This document shows positions 12,731 to 25,662 of a stretch of DNA of 64,000 nucleotides, in pieces (position 1 is the stretch's first letter; every line of letters starts with the position of its first letter). The DNA comes from Aphis gossypii (taxonomy: Eukaryota > Arthropoda > Insecta > Hemiptera > Aphididae). The notes under the pieces were generated by a model, which was not told the origin of the DNA, searched no databases, and worked only from the letters and a program-made list of their open reading frames with translations. The stretch covers positions 42,818,351-42,882,350 of the forward strand of contig NC_065533.1 in assembly GCF_020184175.1 (NCBI RefSeq), read 5' to 3'. The position numbers and the translations under genes were made by a program.

Positions 12731-14689
12731 GCATAAATATTAATAATTCATATTTTTTCGTTTTGGTATTTTGGATTAAAATAATATTTTCGTTCAGATG
12801 TTTTATTCACTTACGAGTTTTGATAGAGTTTTTAACCAATCATAATTTCTGTATTAAATTAGTATGTATATTAAGCATTTTACCGTTGTATGCATCAAAT
12901 ATAAAAGTTAGTTTTCGTTTTATAAAAAATAAACATATTATAAATATAATAATATTTGTTTAAAATAAATAAATAAATAATTGTATTTATTTTTTTATTA
13001 CCCTATTATCATAAATACACAGGTACTTAATATATACAGTGAAATATAATATAGATTCAAGATTGGCCATACTATAAAAATTTTCAAAAATGTTCTCTTT
13101 GTCCTTTATTGTTTAAATTAACTTTTTAGATTATAACTGACACTCATAATGCATGTTTTCATTACACTTGCAATTATTTTGGGATTTATGCGATTCGTTT
13201 TAGTAAAAATGAATAGTAAAGACGTTTCGTTTTATTAGCAGATTTAAAATCTGGTTTAAAACAGAATTATAGTGATTTTTATATATTATACATAATATAT
13301 CAGTATATATAATACAGATTTTTAATTTATCTAAAAAATGTTTGTATTGTGGTCAATTTCACTAATATAGTTTAATTTAATTTAATTTTTTTATCATGTA
13401 GCTATATTTTTTATTTTTTATTTTTGTTTTTATTTAACCTCCAAAGAGATAATAATCCCCATTGAGAAGTTCATGTATGGGGGTCCTTGAGTTTATATTT
13501 TAATAGATACATAGTTCAATTAACAAAATGACAAATTACTATACATTTTTCTTAAATAACTAAAAGTCTAAAACATTATTATAATTAAATACATATTTAT
13601 GACTATTCTTATTTAATGTAAAATTATTAATAAAACCATATAGTAAAAGAATACAATATAAAATTATAAAGTAATAAAAACATTAATAATTACTAAAATA
13701 ATTTTTTGTTATAGTAATTTATTAATGCTGTAAACCTATTATATAATTATATCTTTCTTTTTTAGAAGCCATAGTGTAATCTTTTTTAAGAATTACGAAT
13801 GAATTGCTGTGTTTAATTTTTAATGATAGTTTGTTATGAATTGTTGGATCAATATATAAGAATGTAGATTGTATTAATTTTTTATCTACTTGCTTTGTAC
13901 CATAATATTAAATATTAGTCTAGAATTATGTCCATGTACAGTTTTAAAAGTAAGGTTAGGTATTTTTGATTATATAAAGAACCGAATCTTTATAAAGCTT
14001 AAATTATTTTTTTTTAATTTATTTGTAATAAGTTTTCTATGGCTATTGCATTTAAGATTATGATGAGTTTCTATGACTAAGCATTTCCAGTTTTTGACTA
14101 TTTCAATGAAAGTTTGACAATTACATATATTTTTATTAATAAATTTATTTTATTTAATTGATCACAATTAACTATATTTTTTAAGATTTTTCTAAATTAA
14201 GCAACAAATTATTTTTGAATTTTTCTCATACATTTTACATAAAATAATTTCAGAATAGAAATTCATATTGTATTATCACTGTGATTATTTAATTAGTGGT
14301 GGTATATAATTTTGAGAATAATAATTTCAAACATTAAATAAAAATTAAAAATGCTTATACAACAAATCGTACAGACAATTTTTTTAAATTTTTGTATTTT
14401 AAGTAAGTTACTACTATTTACATATACTATCTATAGTAATTATATATTATGGTTGTGCATTCACATTATTAAACATTAAAGTTTAGTGCAGTTTATAAAA
14501 TTATGGTATTTATAGACGTTTTAAATAGATATGGAGGTATTATAAAGTTTTGAGAAAAATGTTTTTTTTTTTTTAAATTAATACAGTGCTCAAAATATTG
14601 TCCTAGTAACACTTTTACCAATTGTCATCGTGATAATGAGAAAGCGATATTTGTTTCTTCATATATATTGTTTGGTAAATTAACATTGT
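12731..14689. other. AT-rich stretch, possible small retroelement tail
   Basis: This stretch is mostly AT. At about 13388-13485 a T-rich stretch is followed by a GC-raised piece. On the minus strand it reads as a short frame ending TAA followed by an A-rich tail with AATAAA-like words, as in the 3' end of a retroelement. No target-site duplication was found, so this is only a suspicion. Confidence 0.45.
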
Positions 14690-14955
14690 ATAGTATAAAT
14701 ACGAACGCACAACGTCAACCCCTTCTGGAACTAATCGCGTAATGTGTTGTGTAGGGTGCACCGACGCGAATATTGGGTCGTAAAAATAAATCACAGATTT
14801 GTACGATTTTTCGGTTAATCTTTTTCTTCGATTTCATTCGTGCTTAAAAAGGGTAGATTCCAATTTGCCAGCCACTGATTTCGTGGCAGCAACCGAATTC
14901 CCTTTGTCAAAATCTCTAGATTATGCAAATGAATCTAGAGCAAGACAAGTTTAAT
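14690..14955. promoter_or_regulatory. Enhancer-like GC-raised patch
   Basis: About 260 bp of complex sequence stands out from AT-rich flanks. It contains GCCAC/GTGGC arms (14871-14875 and 14883-14887) and the octamer dyad at 14914-14940. A + frame is open for 55 codons to a TAA near 14953 and a minus frame for about 38, but neither has splice support. I favour a conserved non-coding element over an exon. Confidence 0.4.
14914..14940. promoter_or_regulatory. Octamer ATGCAAAT in perfect 9-bp dyad
   Basis: CTCTAGATT (14914-14922) and AATCTAGAG (14932-14940) are exact reverse complements. The 9-bp spacer ATGCAAATG contains the POU/Oct octamer ATGCAAAT (14923-14930). The arrangement suggests cooperative binding on both sides of the octamer, or a cruciform with the octamer in the loop. 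Confidence 0.55.
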
Positions 14956-17056
14956 ACAATACGTAATCGAAAGAAGTAAAATATGAATTGAGTTGATTTC
15001 CATTAATAAAACATTAAATAAAGCAAAAAACTATTTTATATATTATTAATTATTCATAAGCTGTATTGTGTCATATGTTTATTATTTTTTATTCATAAGT
15101 AATAATATATGAAAACTCATCGTTGTTGATCAAATAATACACGAGAAATATTATGCTTTAACTAAAAATAATATTAATTTATCGTTTTAAAATCTAAAGC
15201 TTGTTGTGGTTTTTTTATAATTCCATGTAAACTGTTGCAATGTATGAAAATATGCATAAAATAATAATATAAAAATGTAATTATTGTAAAAGATATTTCA
15301 TAATTTATTTACTACCGACCGTTTAGCTTGAAGGGTGAATCTCAAATGCGTGAAATTAGAGTAATTGAAATTTAATTCCACGGAATATAATTCTTCGTAA
15401 ACTAAATTAATGGAATTTTTTATTGATTACGTCAATCATGTTTTAATCAACATCAGAAACTCTGAAACTACTGGAAAAAAAAATAAAACAAAAGGATTTG
15501 GTTGAAAATTCTAATTTTAGTTTGTACAACAATATTTCTCGCTGTACACGTGTGTCCACCCACCTTGCCCATCTACTTGGAAACGCATTTTTTTGACATT
15601 AGATTTAAATTTTATTGTATATTTTAGGTAAACATGTACTTTTTACATATTGATTACAGTTAAGTTGTGATATTAATTTAATTTAAAATTTTAATTCGAC
15701 AAAAGGTCCAATGTGAATATTATAATAAAAAATATAAATTATTTAAGTCTAGGATATAACTATATTGTAGGTATATAACTTGACAGTATCTTTTTTATTT
15801 TGGTGTAAATGTAGATGAGGTTTTATTACATATGTGATGAATTCAAAAAATATAAATTATTTATTTATGTCTTCTACGTATGCGCATTGACTAGTCTCAT
15901 GTATTATCGTTATGTTCGTTTTTACTTTTACGGTTTTTTGTGTTAAATTTAGTGTTAACAGAAAAAATATTAATAATCACTATGTAGTACACCTTATACT
16001 TTATTTTTTAAATATGAATTATAGCTTTGAAAACATTTTGAAAATTATTGGGAAATGGTCTGAATAAAAAAACAATAAATGATCTATAATCACATTTGCT
16101 GAGTTTTATCAAGTACATTTCTCCACCTACTAAATTATTATCAGTTAAAATAGCATGTTAGTATAACAAATCAACAGAGATTATATGAGTTTTTAGTAGT
16201 AAGTAAGTTTAACCGGAACACTTAGCAAAGTGACATCCGTGATAAATTAAGGCAATAACTAATAATTACGTTTTTACACGTGACTTGTAATCTTCCCTCT
16301 GAGTAGTTGCCTTTTGATACATTATATATTATTATGTATGTTATACATAATACATTTGTATTTATTATACCCAGATATTTACACAATATTATTATAATAT
16401 GTATCTGTAAATATTTATCGTAATATATAATAACAACAATAACCACTACCCTAATGATTAATTTAATAATAAGCAACATTTGTTAGTCTACTATTCACAG
16501 TTAATTTTTTAAAAATGAAATTGGTTATAAAACACACACAATAAAAAAAAAAAACAATTTATACTTCCTAATATTTATAAATTCCCAATGACATATTATT
16601 CAATAACATATAACATTCTGAAAAATTAAGAAGCTAAAAGTTCTTTTTCAAAACGATCAAGATACTCATTGATATTAAGTAGGTAGGTTACATTAGGTTA
16701 GGTCAGCATGCTGTTTGAATGGGTCGGAAAAGTTTTTCTACCCAACAAAATGTACAGACATAACAAAAAAAAAAAAAAAAGAAAAAAGAAAAAGAAAGAG
16801 TACCGCTATAAAACCAATAGTTAAATCACCTAAATCATTTTTTATTTTTATCCCGAGTTGATAAATTTATAAGTCAAAGTTCAACCTTTCTATAAAAAGC
16901 ATTTCTAATGTGTTTTGGTTTGACGGTCGTCTAATCGTTTTTCTTCTGCTCACAATCAGTAAATCATAATGTTTTACGATCAATATAACTTATTTAAAAT
17001 TCACTGTTCCCCCGTTTTACTTTTTTTTTTTTTTAAATATTTTATTTTCATATTAG
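14956..17056. other. AT-rich stretch with a few GC spots
   Basis: No supported gene. At 15540-15600 the minus strand has a short ATG frame (MRFQVDGQGG) with an internal CAAG|GTGGGT donor-like site, too short to call. A homopurine tract lies at 16765-16800. The 16222-16479 minus frame is AT-driven. The last 30 bases are the acceptor tract of the next candidate exon. Confidence 0.55.
16765..16800 (+). repeat. Homopurine tract starting with A16
   Basis: Sixteen A are followed by GAAAAAAGAAAAAGAAAGAG, 36 bp without a pyrimidine on the + strand. Confidence 0.95.
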
Positions 17057-17167
17057 GGTGAAAAAGTAAAGAAAGTTTTCAAGTGTAGTACGGCATTTGG
17101 ATGTCCCCCACGATACGCTGACACCAAATACACATCCGTCGTCCTTCCGGAACAGTATAATAAATAA
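17057..17167 (+). CDS. Candidate last exon, 36 codons plus stop
   Basis: A long T-rich stretch from 17021 leads to TTTTCATATTAG, a strong acceptor. Read from the first base after it, phase 0 is open for 36 codons to TAA; both other phases stop within 12 bases. The peptide begins GEKVKKVFKC, has CSTAFGC, and ends VVLPEQYNK. The C-x5-C and AFGCPPRY pattern faintly recalls the start of a THAP zinc finger (C-x2-4-C), but the spacing is wrong and the later Cys/His are missing, so I do not assign it. G+C is well above the flanks. It could also be a non-coding exon. Confidence 0.35.
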   Translation, partial: GEKVKKVFKCSTAFGCPPRYADTKYTSVVLPEQYNK

Positions 17168-20100
17168 CGGTTTTTCTTTTAGTGCGATATGCTTAATAGA
17201 TTTCCCCAGGTCGTTTTGCCAACAAATATTACCATCGAATACACTGTAACAGTCTATTCAAATAACAATGAGATAACTCTCACAATAACTTGTGTATTGT
17301 TATCGCGTTTGTATGTACTATATAGGTAACTTACTCAGTTGGACACGAGTTTTTACAATAAAATATTATTACAAACCTGAAGCATAGGCAAGTAATTCCA
17401 AAAATCAACGTGGAATATCGAAATATCGTTGTATTGAAAATTAATTACTAATATTATTACAACGTCGGGTCATAAATTTATGATTTAATATATATATTTT
17501 TAAGCCATATGGTATAAATTTTTTTAAAAATTTTTAAAAAAATCAATTTTATACATAACTTCTATTTTAGCAATACCTACATAGTTAATATAATTGTTGA
17601 AAATAAATAAGTAATAATAATAAATAAAAATAAATAATTAATAAATAATAATACACAATAATTAATTAACTTTTTTAAATTCCCTAAATTTTTCATCATT
17701 TAACTATGGTTTTAACTAGAGTGGAATTGTCAACCGGTAAAATGTATAAAGTGTGGCTGGCCTGAGCCTTATACTCCCTTTAAAATTTGGCACACAGCAT
17801 TACAATTCTGCTGTAGGCTAAAATATCAGCTAAATATTTTAATATTTAGAGGAAAATGAACAATATTTTAGTAAAAAAATTTTATAGGATAATGAATCCA
17901 TCCATTAATTAAATACCTTGAATACCTTGTGATTTATTATAAAGAATAATAGGTTATGTTTTCTTAGATAATGCATGGAAAAGCTTTTAGATATTAGTAA
18001 ATGGTATTGAAGAAATTCAAATAATATTTATGTTGGGCATTTCCAATTTTTTTACATGTGACCATAATTATATTTTGGCATTTTATAAGTTGTACGACAG
18101 CATAATCACCTCCACCCTACCCAGTTGGACCACATGAAATTTAAGATTCAAAGAGTGTTAAGTATACAGTGCATATGTTCTTGAATGTTAATATCTAATG
18201 TAATTGTTTCACAATGTATATTATCTTTCTTACATAACTTGTTATAAATTTATGTTATCTATTTTTCCATTTAATGTCAAAAGACATTTCTATTTATATG
18301 TTTATATTTTTTAACAACGAAAAAACTATAAAGCTTTTATTATAATTAAAATAATATGAAGTACGCAGATATTTGACATTTTAATTTAATATATACATAG
18401 TCGCAATCGTATATATTTTATAATTATAATAGTGATTTGGATTTTGATAAAAATGAAAATAATAAAATTCAAATTTATTTTAATGAGATAAATTATTATT
18501 GAGTTGTTTTTTATCATTTGTACTAAAATTTCTAGTTTATATAATATTCAGTAGTTTTTTTTCAATTGATGGATATGGAAGCTAGGATATCAGTTTTTAG
18601 AGTTGTTTAAAAATATTTTTCAGGGACCAGATAAAAATTATTTTGGACAAACCTCCGAGTTTTATATAAAATATAAACAAATTATTATAAGATTATTGAT
18701 ACTATTATTATTTTATCTTAAGACTAAGGATTTATTAAGAATAAAGTTACTTACCACTATGACGAATTCTCTAAAAACTCAAAAAAATGTTATAATAACA
18801 TAAAATGACAATGTGGAAAGAAAATTTTTAATCTTTGTAATGAACTAATAAACTCATTAGTCACCAAAAAATAAATCATATGACTGAAAAACATTTTTTT
18901 ACATAATATGTAGTCATGTACATATATACAAGTTATCATATTTAGAACTAAATTAAATGTAATAGCCAAATAAATTAGTAGAAAAATAGGTATTAAAAAA
19001 AAGGAACATTTATCACAAACGTGCTTATTGCAAGGTAGTGTATGTTCTAGAAAATTTGATATTAACTTCAATTAAAAAATAAAAATTAGTAGGTAATAGT
19101 TAATTTATTGTAGTGTTGTTTAACGAGTTGTATTAGAATATTTAATTTAAATTACAATAAATACAATTATTAATAAGATATGTTTATAAATAATACATTC
19201 ACGAAATTCTAAAGGTAGAAAAAATACTTAATATATATATTAAATTTATAATTGATGACTAGTTTTCTAAATACGATTTAAGGTTTGTATAGTTTTTTTA
19301 CCTTTAGTATTGTATTATTATTAAGTAATTATAGAATTGCAGGGCTCAATAAATATTACATTATTTATGTAGAAATAATTTATTTAGTTAAGAGTTTTTT
19401 TTTTTTTTTTATAAGTTCATTTTAAAATAAATACAATAGTTTAAAAACCTAAATGTAAAAAATATTTAAAATTTTTACTAAACCAAAATAATATTAGAGT
19501 TTAAGATCTAATCATTTGAATATGTACCTAAAGAAAAGCATTGTATAAATACTGGCACTGTTCCATAAAAGGACTACAAAAAAAAAAAAATAAAAAAAAA
19601 TAGTAAATAATCTCATTAAAGCCAAACTAATAGCTCTCTTTGTACAATAAACAAGTATGGGACTTGGTTGCTAAATATTGGCGGTGTCCATATTCGATTT
19701 ATCAGTTACAATGTAAATAAATACATTAAGTTAATTATCTACATAATAAAATTGAGATTTGGTTAACATAATAAATTATTTATAATCATTACTTTATTTT
19801 TAACTTTGGAACAATTGATATGAATTAGAATTTAGTAAATATAGTTAAACATATTATTACAATATTATTACATGTAATATGATAAAATTAAAAATATAAT
19901 AGTACCTACGTAATTAAAATTGTGTTGGTAAAAAATTGAAACAATAACTGTACCTATACCGTAATCGTAATGAAAAAAAATTATAATATAATATGACATT
20001 TAATATACATTATTGTATATTATATTTATAATTTATGTATGGTTTAAATTGTTTTCGAAAGTCATCACAGTTGTAAAATACGAAATAAAATACCTAAGAA

Positions 20101-21667
20101 CCATATTATAGAGTTATTGGTTAACAGTTAGAATATCTATAATTACAGTGAACTAACTCAAAACCGATATTATTAAAAACGACTGTACTGTAAATTTTCC
20201 CACTTTTCTCAGTTTAAAAAGTATATATATATCTACTAAAATAAAATACCTTTAAAGTCTTAAATAAATATATCTTCAGTCAATATATTCAATTTCCAAT
20301 TTATAAATAAAGGCTAAATGAAACTTTGAAGCTACATAAAAAAAGTGTTTACTATTAGAAAAAAAATCCATTTTCAAAATAAACCATAACTTATAGAACC
20401 TTTGAATAACTCACAATTTTCAACTCCATTATGATTCAACCTTTAAATACTTTATTATTTTTTAAATTTTTAATATACAATATTAGATTTTAAATATTAT
20501 ATGTTTATATTTTATAATGCTGGTATATAGTACTTATATAACAGAATTTTAAATGTGACATGATAATTATTACTTTACAGCGAATATTATGTTAAATAAT
20601 ATCTTACCCAAATATTCAAAGCGAATCTTTTATATGCGGATGAGCTTTAATACATACTTATTAATAATGTAATAAATATTTTTAATGTATCCAATCAGAT
20701 ACATTACGTTTCTTATCATTATAAATTTGATATAATGCGTGAGATTAGATTCATCCTGATAACTACTGAAGTAAATATCGAAATGGTGAAATAAAAGTAA
20801 TAAATATTAAATAATACAATATTGTATCATATTATGTAAATCACACCAATTCAACAACCAACATAATATAACACGAATATTATTATACTAAATAGTACTA
20901 TGATTAAATCTTGATTAATGGTTCCATTATTGAATTTTTCATACGTTTTTTTTTCGAAAACATCACTTTGACATATCTCAATCATTGTATAATATTTTAA
21001 AATAAATTATGTAATAGCGGTATATATATTCCATTGAATTTCCATCCATTTAACAAGTTCAGTTTTATACTACACATTTTTAAATTGACCCAACGACACA
21101 AAAAAAAAATATTTTTGTTAACAGATCAATAACAAAGTAAAATATAGCTGGAAAACGATTTTTCACTAAATCCGAAATCTAAAAATATATATACATAAGT
21201 ATAAATTATAAATTATAAATTAGGAATTTTTTTGTATAGTTTTTATTATTGACTGTGTTCTAATAGTTTAGTAAAAAAGTCAAGTGAAATCAACATTTGT
21301 AGCATTAAATTTATACTTAGTATTTCAAGAATACCAACTACGTTACAATTAAAATTATTATAAACATTATATTTTACATAATAGTTAGGTACCTACATTT
21401 ATAACAAAATATTCGAACCGCGCATTGGCCATGTTATGCATGCTTAGAAACATTACCTACTTTATAATTTTGTTTGATACCTTATATAACTATAATATAC
21501 GTCGTAATGTATAAGTATGCAGTAACAGCGAAAGTTTCTATACGAACAGACAACGAAGTGGGACATGTATACTACACTAATTTTTACATTGAAATTGTAC
21601 ATTACATACCATTTACTATACCTCATATTGGTAAATAGCCAAATGGACTTTTAGGTCATGTGGTAAT
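17168..21667. other. AT-rich stretch, no gene seen
   Basis: Around 17170-17380 complexity stays raised and the minus strand has a donor-like CCAACTGA|GTAAGT near 17330, but no convincing exon. From 17400 to 21400 the DNA is AT-rich with homopolymers (for example 19395-19410 and 19578-19600). The frames at 18603-18803 (+) and 18790-19071 (-) have AT-driven composition and no splice or start support. Confidence 0.6.
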
Positions 21668-21810
21668 ATGGTAATGTTTCATCTGTTATTAGTCATTTGG
21701 GAGTACAGAAAAACGTGTGCAAATAATGTATTAAATTTGGCGAGCGAAGAAAATACACGAAAATTTATCGTCGCTAATTTTATACATCGTTGGAAAATTA
21801 AACATAGCAG
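21668..21810 (+). CDS. Candidate first exon, unrecognised
   Basis: An ATG opens a frame that begins MVMFHLLLVIWEYRK, a hydrophobic start that could be a signal anchor, followed by a charged stretch (ASEENTRKF, HRWKIKHSR). CATAGCAG|GTACTA would be an acceptable donor. Unspliced, the frame continues to 21922 through AT-rich sequence of quite different character, which favours splicing at 21811 if this is coding. The product was not recognised. Confidence 0.22.
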
Positions 21811-21922
21811 GTACTACGTACTGTATTCATTAGTCTGCATATTTGTTTTTATTTTAAGAGTTTCTTGTAAATTTGAAATAATAAAAACATTCAATTTTGT
21901 AACCAATAATCCTAGTATATAA

Positions 21923-23456
21923 CGGTTGTGTACGACTTAATAATGCAGTTGCATAATTTATTAAAAGAGTAAACTTTGGTTGTTGATAACAATGGATTTG
22001 AATCATAGGTACCTCGGGAAAACGTTACACAAAGCAGAGAATTTATAGTAAAATATAACGTATTATTCCGATGTACATTATAGTTGAGATCTCTACGATT
22101 TACTATACTATATATTTGGTACATATTTGTGTACACGAATAAAATTGAATAGCTACAAACAAATATTTTCTTATAATCTAAGTTAAATAATTAATTTTGA
22201 TTTATTTTATAAAAATTTTATTTTCAACAATTCTAGTAACTCTTTTGTCAAATACCTTGGTTGTTAGAACACTTAAATAATTTCTATTTGAAACGAAATT
22301 GAATTTTATGCTGTGTCGTTTGACAACCAGGACAATCAGTTTGCTTGGACTCTCTTTTTGAGACTTTTTTTCTTTGATACATTTCGAACGTCCATTTTGT
22401 ATTACACATTTTATTTACAAAGTTTTGTTTTATTTGATCAAATTCCAATTAAACCAAACTAGAAATTAAATGCTATTGTTAAAAATTCTGCAAAATAGAT
22501 TTTACTACAACCAACTTTTGAGTTAAAGTAAAATATATAACTTTAATTCATTATGTTTCGACATTGTGACATTTTGAAGTATACGTAATGTAAAAATATT
22601 TTAGATTTATCATTAAATAAAAAATATAATTGTAGCCGTGGAATTTTATAATATTATTAATATATATACATTTTTTTTTATCTATGATGACTATATATTT
22701 TTAATTTTTGTTGTATGTATTATACTATTACTTTACTCAATAAATATAAGCAAATATTTGGTGTTTCATTAATTGGTTAATCGGGGGTAATAATTCCAAA
22801 AAAAATACAAATATCTATATAATTGCCAGTCATAGACAAGTCCGTCTATGCAGAATATTTGCTTTCTTAAGTTATTTTTATCTATTAAATTTTTGTTGTA
22901 TAAATATCAATTATTCATAAATAAAGTAATATATACAAAACGAAAATTTTCTATGTACTACTAAGAAGTTTCTTTGCTACTATACCTACGTTTTATTGTA
23001 ACTTTTGAATATTGTATTATGTGCTTACACCTAAAATGAGTAAGACATTTTATCAAGTTCAAATTTTTACGACATTAGAATATATTATTATTGAATTCGT
23101 ATAATAATTATTTCTCCTTAAATGTTTATTGATATTTTGTTGTAATTAAAAAAAAAATTAACCGTAGATTCTTGAAATGTTCACCTATTATGTATATGAC
23201 AATTTTCTTCAATGATAGGTTTTGACTACCTATTTTTAAGTTATTTATTGCAGACTGCAGTATAGTTTAAGTTATAATATATTAAAACAATGATATTATG
23301 AAAAATCGCATAACATATGATATTTTATGTTATGTGACAAACATTGTATTGATTTGAAATGTAATAGTTTGTTTCAGATTAATATGGTACATTATTGCAT
23401 ATTTATATTATATCGGCAGAACTTTTAGTCCATTTTCTTTTCTCGAAAGTTCAGTT
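21923..23456. other. AT-rich stretch, no gene seen
   Basis: The minus frame at 21912-22136 is unsupported. Nothing else stands out apart from T runs. Confidence 0.6.
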
Positions 23457-23702
23457 TTAATAGATAATATGATAATGGTTGAAAAAAATGCATTTTTTAG
23501 CCAATGCGTAATATGAAACACTTGATTTCAGAAATGTCCTCAATAATTTATTATTGTGGACGATTGATTGTAGGTTCCGACGACTAGTATCTACAACCAT
23601 CTCCATAAATATGTCCCTGCGCAAGTTAGTGTCGTATTGGTAGTATGTTGCTATTCGTTTCCGTTTTCCTTCAAAGAGAATGATTATTATGCCAGTATGC
23701 AA
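23457..23702 (-). CDS. Unrecognised open frame, possible exon
   Basis: An 81-codon minus-strand frame ending TAA occupies a patch of raised GC. It is rich in charged residues in the middle (EGKRKRIATYYQYD, FMEMVVDTSRRNLQ), unlike the AT-driven frames elsewhere. Its apparent start is TTG. A plausible acceptor, CATTCTCTTTGAAG, lies inside it after about 14 codons and would make it a last exon. No family was recognised. Confidence 0.22.
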   Translation of the reverse strand: MHTGIIIILFEGKRKRIATYYQYDTNLRRDIFMEMVVDTSRRNLQSIVHNNKLLRTFLKSSVSYYALAKKCIFFNHYHIIY

Positions 23703-25048
23703 GAGCTTTTTTTACTTAATACCATTTAAATTGTTTATCAAGCGTTCAATAATAAATAACTTTTAATTACTTTAAAAATAAGTATAGCTATTGACATGTT
23801 TAATTATTGTCATACACGCGATTTAAAATTATATGCAGTTATGAAATATTCAACTATGATATAGTTAAGATAGGTAAGTATAGGTATTAAATTAATTATT
23901 AAATCGATTATTGGTTATATTTTATCACCAAGGATTGAAGGATATGACCAAGCAACTAGTTGAATACACCTTATCATTGATTATTATCGTATTATGTGCA
24001 ATGTGAATAATTGATCAACTTTATCTAGTTTACCTAATTAAATATTTAATTTATTTCAACAAATTCGGTAAAATGAATAATGGGTTATTGTTTTGGCTTA
24101 AACAAATCACAAAAAATAAAACTATGCGAATTTAATGTATTACAATTTTTTTATACCTACATCATTATTATTATTGTAAAGGTAAAATTTGATTTTTATT
24201 TGCACAAAAAACATTAAAATGCTAAACTACATTCTAGGAATTAGATAATAAAAGTATGTTTTATGAAAATTTACAATTCTGCATTATTTCAAGTTATACT
24301 CAGAGATATGTGTATATATAATAAAAAAAATCCATGTACATAGAATCATAATAATTTAATTGCAAATTTATACCATCAAACATTTAATATGTAAGCCATA
24401 TTTTAGTAATGTTAACACTAAATCATACGGGTCAACATATTTAAATAATTAAAAGGCTCGGAAACCCCATAACACCCACAAAAATTTACTCATGCGCTTC
24501 CAAGAAGTTGATAGTATACTGATTTAAATAATTGAATTCTAGTAACGTAAATATGTATGACACAATTTTGCTCACTAACAAAAACTAGGTACTACAATAA
24601 CGGGTGTTTAAAAATTAATTTTACTTTATAATAATGTTCAAATCAAACAATAAAACATTTTTGACTTTAAAGAAGCAAAATATGAAACTTTTCTTCCTTA
24701 TTAGAAATGTTATTTTTACAAGCAATTCAATTTAGACATTTGAAAAATATTTTTATAGTTTTTGATATTATAAGACTATCTATAAAGTATACAATTATTC
24801 ATAAAAATAATACAAAATAATAGGTTGGTATCAAAAAAATTTTTTTCTCTAAAATACTCTGCTTTTACTGTTTAAAATTTTTTAATACATTATGTCAACA
24901 AAGTTTAATAAATTTGAATATTATTTTCTTTTTAAATAAATAAAAGACGACATTTTACTAAAAATATTGAACTTATCATTTTGTATGAAAACTTATAAAT
25001 TTGATTTATAACTTATATTTTTAATCGCATAATGTTTTTTTTTGTATT
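23703..25048. other. AT-rich stretch, no gene seen
   Basis: Low-complexity AT-rich DNA. A slightly richer piece at 24460-24600 shows nothing identifiable. Confidence 0.6.
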
Positions 25049-25127
25049 GGCCATATTTCTTCTTCTTCTTCTTGGGTATTATCGGCCACTAGGACCATCC
25101 CGTCAAACAACCAAACAGGCCATATTT
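25049..25127 (-). mobile_element. 5'-truncated SINE-like insertion with 10-bp TSD
   Basis: GGCCATATTT occurs at 25049-25058 and again at 25118-25127. The 59 bp between (25059-25117) start with CTTCTTCTTCTTCTT and differ in composition from the flanks. Read on the minus strand this is a 44-bp body followed by an (AAG)n tail, as expected for a truncated SINE or LINE copy with a microsatellite tail inserted by target-primed reverse transcription. The duplication is exact and neither end can be extended. The family is unknown; the body includes GGGATGGTCCTAGTGGCCG. Confidence 0.7.
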
Positions 25128-25362
25128 AGGATTTAATTAATCAATGAGTAATACTGTGCATAACTAATTTCGAACAGTATCTGCCATCATCGTACATACA
25201 CATTTCTGTACATATTTTCAAGTAACATTTTTAAATGTTCAATAAAAATGAAAAAAAAATTGGGATTTAATAAAAATAGAATAGATCATGATATAAAAAC
25301 TAAAAGTTAATTAATGTAATTTTGTTACAAATTTACTACTTTAAAATTACTACTTTAATTTT
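25128..25362. other. AT-rich spacer
   Basis: No feature seen. Confidence 0.6.
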
Positions 25363-25605
25363 ATGAAAGTTAAATTTTCCATAATGACAGTCGATACCTT
25401 TTATAAACTACTCACTTTAAATATTCAAAATAACGATACTGTTTTATGTTTAGTTATTATAGCTGTTGTAGCTCGTAGGTATAGAGCATATATGCACCTA
25501 ATTGATAGGTACGCTATACGTGTTTTCAATGATTTAATAGCATCAGTCGTGGTTATATCGCACGACGACGTCAGTGTTATTGATGCAATAATGAAAAGAA
25601 ATTAA
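25363..25605 (+). CDS. 80-residue ATG frame upstream of CpG island
   Basis: A true ATG opens 80 codons to TAA. The start is AT-rich (MKVKFSIMTVDTFYK), but the second half has balanced codons and many valines and charged residues (RRYRAYMHLIDRYAIRV, VVISHDDVSVID). It ends about 85 bp before the CpG island. No signal peptide is clear; LVIIAVVA is a short hydrophobic stretch. No family was recognised. GCTCGTAG|GTATAG inside it could be a splice donor. It could be a small protein, an exon or a chance frame. Confidence 0.25.
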   Translation: MKVKFSIMTVDTFYKLLTLNIQNNDTVLCLVIIAVVARRYRAYMHLIDRYAIRVFNDLIASVVVISHDDVSVIDAIMKRN

Positions 25606-25639
25606 ATCGTTGTTTTACGATTGTGCTATAATGATTTTT

Positions 25640-25662
25640 AATAATAATAATAATAATAATAA
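25640..25662. repeat. (AAT)n microsatellite
   Basis: Seven or more AAT units mark the left border of the CpG island. Confidence 0.9.

Noticed and set aside
13388..13485. Retroelement 3' end on the minus strand
   Set aside because: Suggestive tail and stop codon, but no target duplication and no recognisable protein; kept only as a remark.
18603..19071. Overlapping frames on both strands rich in Ile, Leu, Lys, Phe and Tyr
   Set aside because: Residue content is what AT-rich non-coding DNA gives; no start context, splice site or GC rise.
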